Source of the DNA: Symbiodinium natans
Lineage: Eukaryota; Sar; Dinophyceae; Suessiales; Symbiodiniaceae
Assembly: GCA_905221605.1 (NCBI GenBank)
Contig: CAJNDS010002595.1
Span: forward strand, 221,218 to 285,217
Reading direction: 5' to 3'
Length of the DNA: 64,000 nt
Positions 12,654-23,578 of this stretch are shown here, piece after piece. The notes beneath the pieces were generated by a model that had not been told where the DNA came from, did no database searches, and worked only from the letters and a program-made list of their open reading frames with translations. A program made the translations under genes and the position numbers. The stretch's first letter is position 1, and each line of letters starts with the position of its first letter.

Positions 12654-14270
12654 CTCAGCTCTTAGCGCATGCAAGAAGGCACAAAGGAAACCCTCTTCTG
12701 TTCAAGCGCAAAGAATTGTTGCAGGTGGATGGGGCACACAAAGTGGGGTGCGCCAGGCAGCTCTCTACTGTGGAAAGCAGCCCCTTCTGCTCCAGAACCT
12801 GGGCTCGGGCCGGTGATGAGACGTCAAAAGCAGAACAGCAGGGTGTGAATGCAGTAGGACCAGTAGGACCGAGACTAACAGGAGAAAGAGAGCACCCTCA
12901 CTGTTGACGCCTACTACGCATCCAGATGTGGCGACCCCAAGGCGCCAGCCACGGACAAGAGATCTGATCACCAGACAAAGACAACATTGTATAAATATCG
13001 AAAATGAAGATATCTGTATACATACATATCTGCTAACCCCAAACCCCCCACCATTGTGCTTTTTCAAGGCAAAAGTGTTTTCCGGACAAAGTATTGACTA
13101 CTGTAGATACTATACGAAAAAGGCAGTTGAAGCACCCTAGCTTGTCATATAGTAATGAAAAACTTGGTAGTATTGATGGCTTCTACTTAAGTGCTCATTC
13201 AGTCCGAATTGCTTTCCTAGAACTATATATACTTGAACAGCTCAACATTCATGAGCACTTCTTATCAAACTACTTGAATGCGCACTAAACTTTACTTGAG
13301 ACACAACTAGCAGCACGGGATGGCTTTGCCACGTTTGACATGTCAAAAAGCACACGACTACTACTGGCATACTCAATGAATACGCGTATATACTAAGCCA
13401 AGGCTAGACATGCACAAGTTCCCTAGAAACGTGACAATTGCCTTGTGAATTTCCCTAGGCAAATGTTCCATTATTTTTGCAAAGAATGTTGTTGTAGGCA
13501 TTTATTGCTTTTCTAGAGAAAAACAGTACTAAGCATAATCTTGACCGAACATGTGAATGAAGTTCTCATGAAGTACGAACTATACTTTTTGGGAACATTC
13601 ATTGAATTCGAAATACCAGGCTCACTGAATACAAACAAAATCTGAAACAAACGCTCGTATATACAAAAAGCGAGTGCGTATCCAAGATGAGATCTCCACC
13701 GCGGCACCCGTGAAGGCCTTCCTTCTCGTCATACTGCCCCCCGGTTCTGTCGGCATTTCCACCCTGCCACCGTACCCACCACCCTCACCCTCCGGTCCCC
13801 CCCTCACCCCCCTTGCTCCCAAGACCCTCTGACCCCTGCCCATGGGGTTTCCGAGAAGAGGACCCTTCGCCTTTACCTCACAGGGAGCGAGCAGCATCGA
13901 GCCAAGCGCTTCGATCATGTGCATCTCCGGGGCAACACTCCAAACAGTGCAGCGGTATGGTTTTGCTGCGGTTTTCATTGGGTACCATTGCGGTGTGAGC
14001 ATCAAGGACCGGCGGGTTGTGGGAAGGTTCCGGGGCTTTCAAGAGAAGCCCTGAAGGCAGGTCCGAACCCAAAGCGGGCGCACGGCCCCACAAATGCATC
14101 CTCACCATGGTCCGTGCGCCGCGCACAAAGGGACCTCCATGGTGAAGATACAGTGCGTACATATTTCTTTGTTGTGCTGTGATTTGCCCTTTTCCTTACC
14201 TTGCATTAACATTTCAATGTCTGCTGCTGCTGGAGGAGGAGCAGGAGGAGGAGGAGTAGTAGAATAGTGG
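12654..14270. other. No gene recognised
   Basis: AT-rich, low-coding sequence from about 12,900 to 13,700 and short GC-rich frames elsewhere. It includes a run of about 19 A at 12,567-12,585 just upstream. I see no supported exon. Confidence 0.4.

Positions 14271-14363
<93 letters not shown>
14271..14363. repeat. (TAG)n trinucleotide array, left
   Basis: About 31 uninterrupted AGT/TAG units. It abuts the left end of the foldback element at 14,364 and matches the longer array on its other side. Confidence 0.9.
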
Positions 14364-14417
14364 CAAAGCGCGCCCCCAGGCGCCTGGCAGTTTGGTGCGT
14401 TTTGGTGCGTTTTTTGC

Positions 14418-14498
14418 TCTTGTTGGGGGGGGGGGGGGGGTGGGGGGTGGGGGGGTGGGGGGGTGGGGGGGTGGGGGGGTGGGGGGGTTGGGGGGGGG
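14418..14498 (+). other. G-rich (G7T)n tract
   Basis: Runs of six to seventeen G separated by single T residues on the plus strand, with strong potential for G-quadruplex formation. It lies inside the foldback element. Confidence 0.75.
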
Positions 14499-14518
14499 AC
14501 ATCATTCATATTGCATCC

Positions 14519-14790
14519 ATGCCCAAAACACTGGTATTTACAGCGTTTTCGCCAGTTTGTACAACATACCGCGCAAGGTTGTGGAACAAGACACGTTGTC
14601 ACAAGCGTCCCTGCCTTTTGCGACCATGCCCAAAACACTGGTGTTTACGCCCAAAACACTGGTATTTACAGCATTTCCGCCACTTTGTACAACATACTGC
14701 ATAAGGATGTGGAACAAGAAATGCATTCACAAGCGTCCTTGCCTTTGGCGACCATGCCCAAAACACTGGTATTTACAGTGTTTTTGTTTC
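14519..14790. repeat. Tandem repeat, about 106-bp unit
   Basis: Copies start at catgcccaaa at 14,519, 14,625 and 14,753. The second copy carries an extra internal piece of about 22 bp that duplicates the start of the unit (128 bp in all), and the third is truncated. Confidence 0.8.
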
Positions 14791-14994
14791 TCTACGGGCT
14801 GCAGACTTGACCTTTAGAACAGGGACCGGCATACAGCAACACATCGCTTCCAAACCCTGAAACCTTCCTTTCCCTTGCCCGCGAGTAGTTTTTTTTAAGT
14901 TACATTTTCGGCCTCTACCGGAAATGACGCAAAACACCAATGTCCGGACGTTCAGCCGCAGCAAAACGACCAGGCGCCCTGAGGCGCGCTAGCC

Positions 14995-15380
<386 letters not shown>

Positions 15381-15429
15381 CAGCAGTAGTAGCAGTAGTC
15401 GTCGTCGTCCTCGTCGTCGTCGTAGCAGC

Positions 15430-15905
15430 AGCAGCCGCCCCAAACAAGGCAAAACCGAACCCTCCACCTTGCGCCCAGGCCCAAGTGGGCGAAGCAAGCT
15501 CTGAGGCTGGCGCCTGGATCAGGCTCGGGGACCCCGGGTTGGCACGGACGGTGACCTTGAGAGGGTCAGTGCCCAGTGGCCCCACACTTGTGCAACACTG
15601 CCCGCACAGCCTTGAGGCACTGCCTAGAACTGCTGCTGCTTGGAATGATCACGCGGCGCAGTGCTCAACACAAGCCGCGAGCATCCGCTTGCGCTGTCTT
15701 GGGCGCGAGGCCCGGGACGAGGAGCGCGAAGCCAAGGCGGCCAACGCTGCGCTGCCGGCCTTGGCGTGGGTTTGCGTGAGTAGGGGCGTTTCCTAAATCT
15801 AGGAATTTGCCGAATGTGAAAAGTACAATGGGTGTGGAAGGCCCAGGCGACACCGCAAGCCGCTGCTAGCCCTGCGCCGAAGAGGGGCTCGCTGGTTCCC
15901 AATGT
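15430..15905 (-). CDS. Candidate minus-strand host exons (weak)
   Basis: Three short frames have host-like composition: about 15,905-15,840 (a helix, LFGAGLAAACGVAWAF), about 15,775-15,670 (KAGSAALAALASRSSSR) and about 15,575-15,430 (SPSLIQAPASELASPTWAW). The first could be a membrane or transit helix. Splice borders were not fixed. They lie on the same strand as the better-supported exons nearby. Confidence 0.22.
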
Positions 15906-17050
15906 TGCCGAAGACGTCCCCAAGGTCACGGCCTTTGTGGTGCATCAATTGGGCTGAGAGGTCTTCTGCAGCTTCTACGCTTCTACACGCTCACCCTGCA
16001 CCAAAAGCCCAGCTCAATGTCCTATTTTTTCAGTACTGATTTGGCCATTTTAACCCAGCCAACCACTTCAACAGCCAACCACTGGATGCAAAGCATCCGA
16101 TGTGTCCTGAGGATTGCCCATGGTTGAATGAGCATAGCATGGAGAGGCCCATGATGTCCACAACCAACACATAGGCTGGGCTCCCCTGCGCCCCGGCTGA
16201 GTCCCACTCGGCCTCACAGGCTCGGAAGGTCACGGCAGGTCCGGCCCATAAAAACGTAGGTGGTACAAGCACCTGAGGCCACCTGAGGCCACCTGTGGTG
16301 CTCCGACAGCTCGGGCCTGATGCTGGCGCGACGAATGCCCAGCGGCAAAGGCCGTGGAAGGCAACGGCCTGCACAGCAACCAAAACCTGCACTTCGCTCG
16401 GCTTCACGCCTCGTAGTACAACGAGATTCTGACCAATGCCAGCGCAACGACCGCAGATGCAAGCACCTGACAAAACATCAACAGTCGGTCTGCAACTTCA
16501 TCCAGTCCCTTCCACACAACATTGCTCTACTGAGCATTGCTCTACTGAGCATTGCTCTACGGCTCTAAGGCATCGCGTAAGGACCGGGCAGGTCGACGGG
16601 CCATGGTTGGGCTTCGGGGCTTCGGGGCTCCAGATCCCTTCGGTGCTTGAGGGCTGGGACGCGAAGTTCCGGATGTGTTGCGCGAAATTGTGCTAAGCTC
16701 CATAGACTGAGAGGAGGCAGCAGCAGAAGGATGCAGAGACTATCACACACTTGTTTTTTTTGCCGACGGCTTGCCAGGCTATGTGCCTGGTTAACTGGCG
16801 GTCGGAAAACGGGTCTCTGTTCCTGGAACAAGTCCAAGAGAGTCCGTGCAACTCGCACATGCTCTAAACAACACGCCTGCACGACCCAGGGCATGACGCT
16901 TCACAACCGGGACTCGCATTCAGGACTTGCAGCAGTTCGAAAGACCATGCATATAGGAATCCAACGTGAGACTAACTAACGTTTAAAAAGCGCTGCCGTG
17001 GCAGCCATCTTCTTGACAGGGGCTCTTAGCTGGCTCAGCTGCTCTTTTGT
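15906..17050. other. No supported gene
   Basis: Contains a 15-bp tandem repeat (cattgctctactgag) at 16,520-16,560 with nearly three copies. Open frames on both strands are unconvincing. Confidence 0.4.
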
Positions 17051-18335
17051 TCACTTCTTCCCCTTCCCCTTCTTCCCCTTCTTCCCCTTGGCCCCTTTCT
17101 TGGTCTTGGTGTCGGTCTCAGGTTCTTCGGCAGCTTCGGGCTCTGCGGGCTCTGCAGCGGGCTCTTCGGCCTGGCGGCACACCTCTACTCTGCACAGCTG
17201 CTGCCATGTCTTGAGGCACAGAAAAGCACTGCGACTGCAACATACAGCAGTGTACTAGTTCATGCTAGTTGAAGAAGGCGTCTAATGTTGCTTGTAGCTT
17301 GCACTGTGAAGGAGGCACCTGCCTCCACCTTCTTTTCCTCTCCGCCACCAGAGGCCACAGCAGCGACCACTGCCCCCACAGCCACCACTGCCCCACCGAT
17401 CAAGGCTACCGGCGGCCCCTCTCCCGAAGACGAGGACGAGGTGGCAGCCTCGAGTGCAGCTTTGATGCGTGCTCGAGGGAACTAAGAAACTTCGGGGGGG
17501 GCAGGGTGGTCTACCAAAGCCTTCTCGGCCACCGCCTTCTGTTCCGCCGCCTTCTTCTCGGCCGCTTTCTTCTCCGCCGCCGCCTTCTCCGCCGCCGCCT
17601 GGTGGGGTTGGAAATGGAACGTACACATCGGCCCCAAGAACCCAAGCACCCGCTGCCCTTGGCCGAGGCACCTTCTTTTCCGCATCATCCGCCTGCACAA
17701 CCACCCTTTCTATTTTCTTATTGCGCTTTGTCAACACTGCCGCGCCGAGACTTTCTTCTTATGGGATGTCCAACACAAGGAAACCAAATCCCCAATCACA
17801 CCCCTTGCCGATGCGAACGCACTGACGGCATGCCGCGAACTGGCCCAACGCTTACAGCGGCCACCTTTGCTGCTTCCGCCGGCTTCGGTGCGGCCTGCGG
17901 AGAGGCGTGAGAAGTGCCAATTCGCAGCTGACCCACATGCCTGGCATGCCTGCAAACATCAAGCATTGTGGGCCCTTTTCTGACAGCCTCCTCAGAGGCT
18001 GGCTTCGAGGCCGGTTGGGTCTGCGTCACCTCCTAGAGGCGCGAAGATGGCAGAAACGTCAGAGCGGTTCAGGACGCTTCCACTTTAGGACGATGAGGGG
18101 CTGAGGGGTCAAGGCACACCCAGGAAGTCCTTCGTGGGCACTGGGGCCTTCTGCGGCGGAATCTGAGCCGACACAGGGTCAACAGAACAGCTGCGCTGGA
18201 AACCAGAATCTGGCGCGAGCTCTTTGGGCCTCTTGTAACTCTCACGCGCATGCTCTCACATGTGCTCTCAAGGCCACGGCCGAGGAGATCACCGCACCGG
18301 TGAGCAGTGCGGCCGCACCAAGGCCCGCTACTGTC
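17051..18335 (-). CDS. Microexon gene for an Ala/Lys/Glu-rich membrane protein
   Basis: Eight minus-strand exons can be joined in frame: 18335-18266 (helix VAGLGAAALLTGAVISSAV), 18162-18130 (IPPQKAPVPTK), 18020-17985 (TQPASKPASEEA), 17894-17865 (AAPKPAEAAK), 17692-17672 (ADDAEKK), 17598-17515 (AEKKAAEKKAAEQ...), 17481-17329 (PVALIGGAVVAVGAVVAAVA) and 17170-17051, ending in a KKGKKGKGKK tail and TGA. The last seven are all multiples of three (33, 36, 30, 21, 84, 153 and 120 nt) and all introns are phase 0. Donors are GT except one GA, which dinoflagellates use. The protein has an N-terminal helix, a charged Ala/Lys linker, a second helix, an acidic stretch and a basic tail. The 33-nt gap at 17482-17514 contains a stop and is very short for an intron. 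I do not recognise the family. A plastid envelope or thylakoid location is a guess. Confidence 0.5.
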
Positions 18336-18901
18336 CTGGGCGACAGCAAAGGGAAGCAAAAGGATTGATGTAACTACCAACTGAATTCAAGCTATGCTCT
18401 TTTATGAAGTAAATCAAGTACCTTTCTAGCAGCCCCTAGAATATGAACCACAGAACCGTTCAAATGTACCGGGACAGAAAGCCTCTCGCAGTGGTGTCCG
18501 AAGAAACAGAAACCCTGATACACCATGAACCTGGCTGTTTCTCATGTTTCCGGGGGCCGTGCAGAATGGCTCCGGTGGTGGCTTCTCCCTCCTTCTTCTC
18601 CCGAGCAATCCTGAAGATTGGGGTGGGCTTTGGGTTCCGGGTCTTGAAATGTGGTGCACTAATGGTTCACGGCAAACGGCAAGAAAATCCAAGAGGTACA
18701 GAATGGAAACCCAAGCACACTCCGACGCGGGAACAAATTCCTGTAGATCCGTCTCGCCGCGCCTCTCTGCCTCTTCACGCTGCTTGTCCGCGATTCGGCT
18801 GTTTACAACCTGAGAAGCATTGGTTGAAAGATGCTGACGGCGTTTGTGTGCCGTTTGTGTCGTGTGAGGACCTCTGAGCCCTGCGTCGCCCAAATGGGAT
18901 C

Positions 18902-20612
18902 TTAGTCGAACTTGGTCAGGCACTCCGGCCACGGCGAGGGCCGGCAGCCCCAGCGACACCAAAGCTCCTGGGATTGAAAGGGGACGCGCAGGACAAAGGG
19001 ACGGTCCCGGACGGTCAATGCTCTGAACCATCCATGGACCCTTTCTCTGACATGTCCTGAGGCGATGCCAGCAGTGGCTTCGCTGCTCAGCTCCGGAACG
19101 GAAGGCCCAGACTCAGATGCGACAAGCGGACTCAACAAAGAGAAAACCAATAAGGGCAATGAACGACAAAACCAAGATGAGGTTCCCACGTGTGGGGCTC
19201 TCGTATGTGTCCCCCCTCCCCCCTGGCCACCAAAGCCACGCTGGGCGCCCCGCGATGCTCGGCAGCGCGGGGAGGCCCAAGGAAGGCAGATCAGGCAAGC
19301 CCGTAACTTTGAAGCCCTCGTTGGCCTCTTGCTGCGAGATGGAATGACTTCATGGCAACTCCACAGGGCGCACAACCCTCCCAAATGCAGCGACTGGCTC
19401 CTTCTGGAGAGACTTGCGCACTTTTGAGCGGGCCCTGAGCGGAACACGAAACCTCTCCAGTGCACAATCTCCATGTCTAGACAGCTCCTGTGGACAGCCC
19501 CTGGACAAACCTATGGCAAACCTTTGGCAAACCTATGGCCAACCCCTGGTAAACCCCTGGCACCTGGACAAACTTATTCAAAATGGTCTCCAGAATCAGC
19601 CGAGATGCGGCCGCACATCGTTGAACTCGGTGCCAAGGGCCTGGTATTCATAAGCTCAACGGACCATTTGGGTTGGTACAGGGTGCAGCCAGGACCAAAG
19701 TCTCCAAACGTCTCGCGATGCATGACGCTTATGGGTCTCGGGGCTCATTTGCAGCCCGCAGCCTCGGTTTCGAAGCCCTCCGTAAACTTGCCGAAGGCGT
19801 CCTGTGCTCCGAGGATGCAGAAGACTAACTCCAGCACTGGTGTCCCATGGTGCCAACAGCTTTGGTGCAATGGCCACGTTGTCCTTGGAAGTGCGCACCT
19901 GGCAAACGAACACCATTTCTGCTTGCGCATCTCGGCTCTGCATAACTCTGCATTTGCTGGACGCAAGGCCTTTGTCTTGGTGGCCTCCTCAACCTTCTTT
20001 TGATCTGCCTGAGTGGCTAGAGCTTGCAGGCACACATACCCGACATGTGGCACTCAGATGCCCGAAACGTCCCAAAAGGCTCCAAGGTCACTGCGAGAAG
20101 TTCCTTCTTCGTCTTCTCCTTCATTGGGGAGCTGCCCTTGGCCATGACCACCTAGGAGAAAAGCTCGATAACAAAGCGCACACGACTCGGCCACCCTTCC
20201 GCCAGCCTGAGCCTCCACGTCGAAGCGAGACCTTTCAGGCGCAAAACTCGAGCCACCTCTCTCACACGAACTGCTCCAGTAGCCGCTCAGTAGCCTGTCT
20301 TCGGCTCGGACCGGAGCCTGCAAAACAAAAACGAAGAAGAACTTGAGCAGGATAGATCACAAGAGCTCAGCAGAGATCGCAAGAGAACAAGGAACGAACG
20401 CAGGGGACCGGAAAGGATTACCAGGCCATGAGGGGTCACCTTTTAAGAAAGTAGCTGGCGGGAAGATGAGCCTGCGCCAGTGCCAGCACCAAGCCCAGGA
20501 CTGCGCCGGCCGTGAGGGCGTGGGAGGACACGCTCGACAGCCAGTCGAAAGGAGAGTCCATTGCTTCCTGCTCGAGCTCGCTGGACCAGCTCGCTTGGCC
20601 AACTCCCAACAT
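18902..20612 (-). CDS. String of candidate minus-strand exons (small membrane proteins)
   Basis: Candidate exons in order: 20612-20440 (starts at an ATG, helix LTAGAVLGLVLALAQA, donor AAAAG then GTGACC), 20151-20062 (after TTTTCTCCTAG; contains MAKGSSPMKEKTKKELL; GC donor), 20008-19952 (ADQKKVEEATKTKAL), about 19830-19760 (DAFGKFTEGFETEAAG then stop), about 19215-19140 (helix NLILVLSFIALIGFLF), about 19125-19060 (SVPELSSEATAGIASG) and about 18985-18910 (ALVSLGLPALAVAGV). The second to fourth join in frame and could form a small complete protein. They resemble nucleus-encoded plastid membrane proteins in style only. They may belong to two or three genes, including the 5' end of the microexon gene that follows. 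Confidence 0.35.
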
Positions 20613-21540
20613 GATCTGAGCCCCAGCACCTCATCTGGCAGCGGGTGCAGCGAATCTGCCAACTTCTTCGACCGCAACGATGGCTCTGAAGATGCTCCAG
20701 GCCTGTGTTGTGGATGATTTTGCCGACTCGTTGAAATTCAGGCGTGAGTGGCTGCAAGCAATTGCATGATGTCAAAGTGAGTCAAGGTGCCTGCCCTGGA
20801 CAAAGGCAGCTGCGCCTGCAAGAGCACCGAACCTCATCGGAGTGCCCCTTTGTACTGTTTGGGCTGCGGTGCTGTGCACGGACAACTGAGCTTTGAACGC
20901 CAGCAGCGAAGCCAGCATGACCGAAACAGAGCGTGTTTGGTGGCGTTCCTGGCTAAAGTTTCGTTGTGATCTGTTTGCAAGCCGCAACCACTGTCTCACT
21001 CACCATAGCCCGGTCCATGACTCAAAGCAGCTGGCAAAGCAGCCCAGGCAGCACTGGCCAAAACTTTGCTGCAGCAAACAAGTCAAGCATCCAAGATTTG
21101 TCGAGTAACTCTGTTCATGAACAAGGTTCAATCGTCCTTTGAATGGCACGCGTCGAAACATCAGAATTGCCAATCCCGCTGGCCACGTCTCAAAGTTGAA
21201 GAACAATGCGTACTGATCGATTGTTCGTGTTGAATCGGGAGAGCGCGGCGTGCCAAAAAACACAGGAAAAGGTGCCATCAACACGTTGGTAGAACAGTAG
21301 CCTGTTCAAACGATGTTCTGAAAGGGCTTCTTGGCGAAACACAGCAGCACGACCCCTCTCGTGAAAAAACTCAAGTCGGGCATGCAAAATATAAAATGGA
21401 AGGGTTAACAAGTACATCGCACTCAGTTGGGACCCGAAGCGACCGCGATTGGCATTCAACTTGACCAAAATTGGCATTATGCCTGCCACGCAAAAAGCAC
21501 ATCTAAATCAATCTGAGCACCGTGCCTGCCACAGGAAAAC
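20613..21540. other. No gene recognised
   Basis: Short unsupported frames on both strands. I see no repeat or domain. Confidence 0.4.
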
Positions 21541-21619
21541 ACAACACACGCACACGCAGTCACACACACACACATATACACATACACAGGCATAGACGCA
21601 GACTCGGACACAGAGACAC

Positions 21620-21707
<88 letters not shown>

Positions 21708-22600
21708 GAAGAGAGAAAGAAGTACGCAACGAGAGAGAGAAAGAAAGAGAAAGAGAGAAAAAGAAAGAAAAAGAGACAGAAAGAGACAGAAAGAGACAGA
21801 AAGAGACAGAAAGAGACAGAAAGAGACAGAAAGAGAGAACGAGAGAAAGAAAGAAAGAAAGAGAAAGAGAGAGAAAGAGAGAGAAAGAAAGAGAAAGAGA
21901 GAGAAAGAGAGAGAAACAGAGAGAAAGAGAGAAAAAGAAAGAAAGAGACAGAAAGAGACAGAAAGAGACAGAAAGAGACAGAAAGAGACAGAAAGAGAGA
22001 AAGAGAGAAAGAGAGAAAGAGAGAAAGAGAGAAAGAGAGAAAGAGAGAAAGAGAGAAAGAGAGAAAGAGAAAAAAAGAGAGAAAGAGAGAAAAAGAGAGA
22101 GAAAGAGAGAAGAGATAAAAGAGAGAAAAGATAAGAACGATAGAAAAGAAGAAGAAAGGAGAGAAAGGACAGAAAAAGAGAACAGAGAGGAAAAAAGAGA
22201 CTAGAAAAGAGAGAAAAACGAAATTGAGAACGAGAGAAGAGGAAAGAGGACAAAGAGAGAAAGAAGGAGAAGAGGAGGAGAAAGAGAGAAAAGCGAAGAA
22301 AGAGAGCAAGAGTTAAATGCACTTCTCCATAGAGTCGTCGAAAAAAGAGAGAAACGAGGAGAACGATAGAAAGTAGCGAAAAGGAAGTGGCGATCGCAGA
22401 AGAAAGAGAGAGAGACTAAAGAGAGAAAGAGAGAAGAGGGAGAAAGAGAGAAAGAGAAAGAGAGAAAGAGAAAGAGAGAAAGAGAAAAGAGAAAGAGAGA
22501 AAGAGAGAAAGAGAGAAAGAGAGAAAGAGAGAAAGAGAGAAAGAGAGAAAGAGAGAAAGAGAGAAAGAGAGAAAGAGAGAGAAAGAGAGAGAAAGAGAGA

Positions 22601-22634
<34 letters not shown>

Positions 22635-22655
22635 ACATTACATTACATTACATTA
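21541..22655. repeat. Compound microsatellite: CA, 1-kb purine strand, CA, ACATT
   Basis: The order is CA-rich (about 21,541-21,615), then about 985 bp in which the plus strand is almost only A and G (GAGA, GAAAGA and GAAAGAGACAGA units, 21,616-22,600), then (CA)n at 22,601-22,633 and ACATT pentamers at 22,634-22,655. The ACATT units resume at 47,219 on the other side of element 1, so the element landed in this array. Confidence 0.9.
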
Positions 22656-22830
22656 TTTTCCAAACAAAAATGTTTCACATGTATGAAAACATCGCCTGGC
22701 TGAAAGTACGCGATCCATCGATGTTATGCTCATTCATTGGTGTTCCATGCACGGCAATGCTATTCACATGCACCGACTGCAATGACATGCACCCTCACGC
22801 TAACACGACTGAAGCTTATGCACTGGCATC
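22656..22830 (-). repeat. Element 1 repeat B, terminal copy
   Basis: 175 bp, identical by eye to 23278-23452. It starts ttttccaaac on the plus strand, directly after the ACATT array. Confidence 0.9.
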
Positions 22831-23125
22831 AGGTTCGTGCTGTAAGGCACATGACGACCCTGCATTTCCAAGCGGAAACTGGAAGTACGTAAGTCATGCC
22901 CAGAGCGATGCCACACATCGTCAGCAACCGCAAACTTGACGTCGTCAACTGTTCCTGTGGTCGCCACTCTACAAAGCACAACATCCACAACCGGCACATT
23001 GGTTACCATCACTGCCAGCCATTGGATCCTTGATTCTCTGTTCGTCTCTTCATCAAGACCCGCTGTTCCGGCATCACGTTTCATCTCAACTGCCCAATGT
23101 AAGGCACAATTGGAGTGGGTGGGTG
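22831..23125. other. Unique spacer between repeats A and B of element 1
   Basis: A 295-bp sequence lying between the inner A copy and the terminal B copy. No open frame of interest. It is part of the element's 3' end. Confidence 0.6.
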
Positions 23126-23277
23126 GGCAGAAAAATTTTCCCGGACCCTCTCCACGAGGGTTGTGGCTGAGAGGGCTGTGGCCTCTCTTCGTCTGAGCCG
23201 AAAAACTTTCTCATTCGTAGAATTCGAAAATTTTTCTCCGGAAAATAAAGGTTTGTACTTACAGCACGATTACCTTA
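23126..23277 (-). repeat. Element 1 repeat A, inner copy
   Basis: 152 bp matching 47067-47218. The A-B junction (ccttattttcc) resembles the junction that a circular form would have. Confidence 0.9.
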
Positions 23278-23452
23278 TTTTCCAAACAAAAATGTTTCAC
23301 ATGTATGAAAACATCGCCTGGCTGAAAGTACGCGATCCATCGATGTTATGCTCATTCATTGGTGTTCCATGCACGGCAATGCTATTCACATGCACCGACT
23401 GCAATGACATGCACCCTCACGCTAACACGACTGAAGCTTATGCACTGGCATC
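23278..23452 (-). repeat. Element 1 repeat B, inner copy
   Basis: 175 bp, identical by eye to 22656-22830. It lies just downstream of the pol stop codon. Confidence 0.9.
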
Positions 23453-23578
23453 TTTTCCAAGGAAGGGGATTTGCTATGTCTGCTTCCATCCGAGATCTGT
23501 CCTCTGCAGGTGTGTGAGAAACGAAAGCTCCCTCTCTTGGTCGGGGAGAATGCAAGTCCCTTCCTTGGTCATGGGGTT

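Larger units (their letters stand above)
14364..14994. mobile_element. Foldback/MITE-like element inserted in a (TAG)n array
   Basis: The segment between the two TAG arrays begins, just after the left array, with AGCGCGCCCCCAGGCGCCTG. The reverse complement of its right end begins AGCGCGCCTCAGGGCGCCTG, and both are followed by a G, T-rich stretch with TGCG. These are imperfect terminal inverted repeats of about 35 bp, each abutting a TAG array. The interior holds a G-rich tract and about two and a half copies of a 106-bp tandem unit, and no transposase. A non-autonomous DNA transposon inserted into a TAG microsatellite fits best. A rearrangement that captured a palindrome is the alternative. 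Confidence 0.5.

Noticed and set aside
21522-22636. Long open frames of Glu/Arg/Lys repeats (plus) and Ser/Leu/Phe repeats (minus)
   Set aside because: They are translations of the GA/GAAAGA simple repeat, and both strands are open only because the repeat lacks stops.
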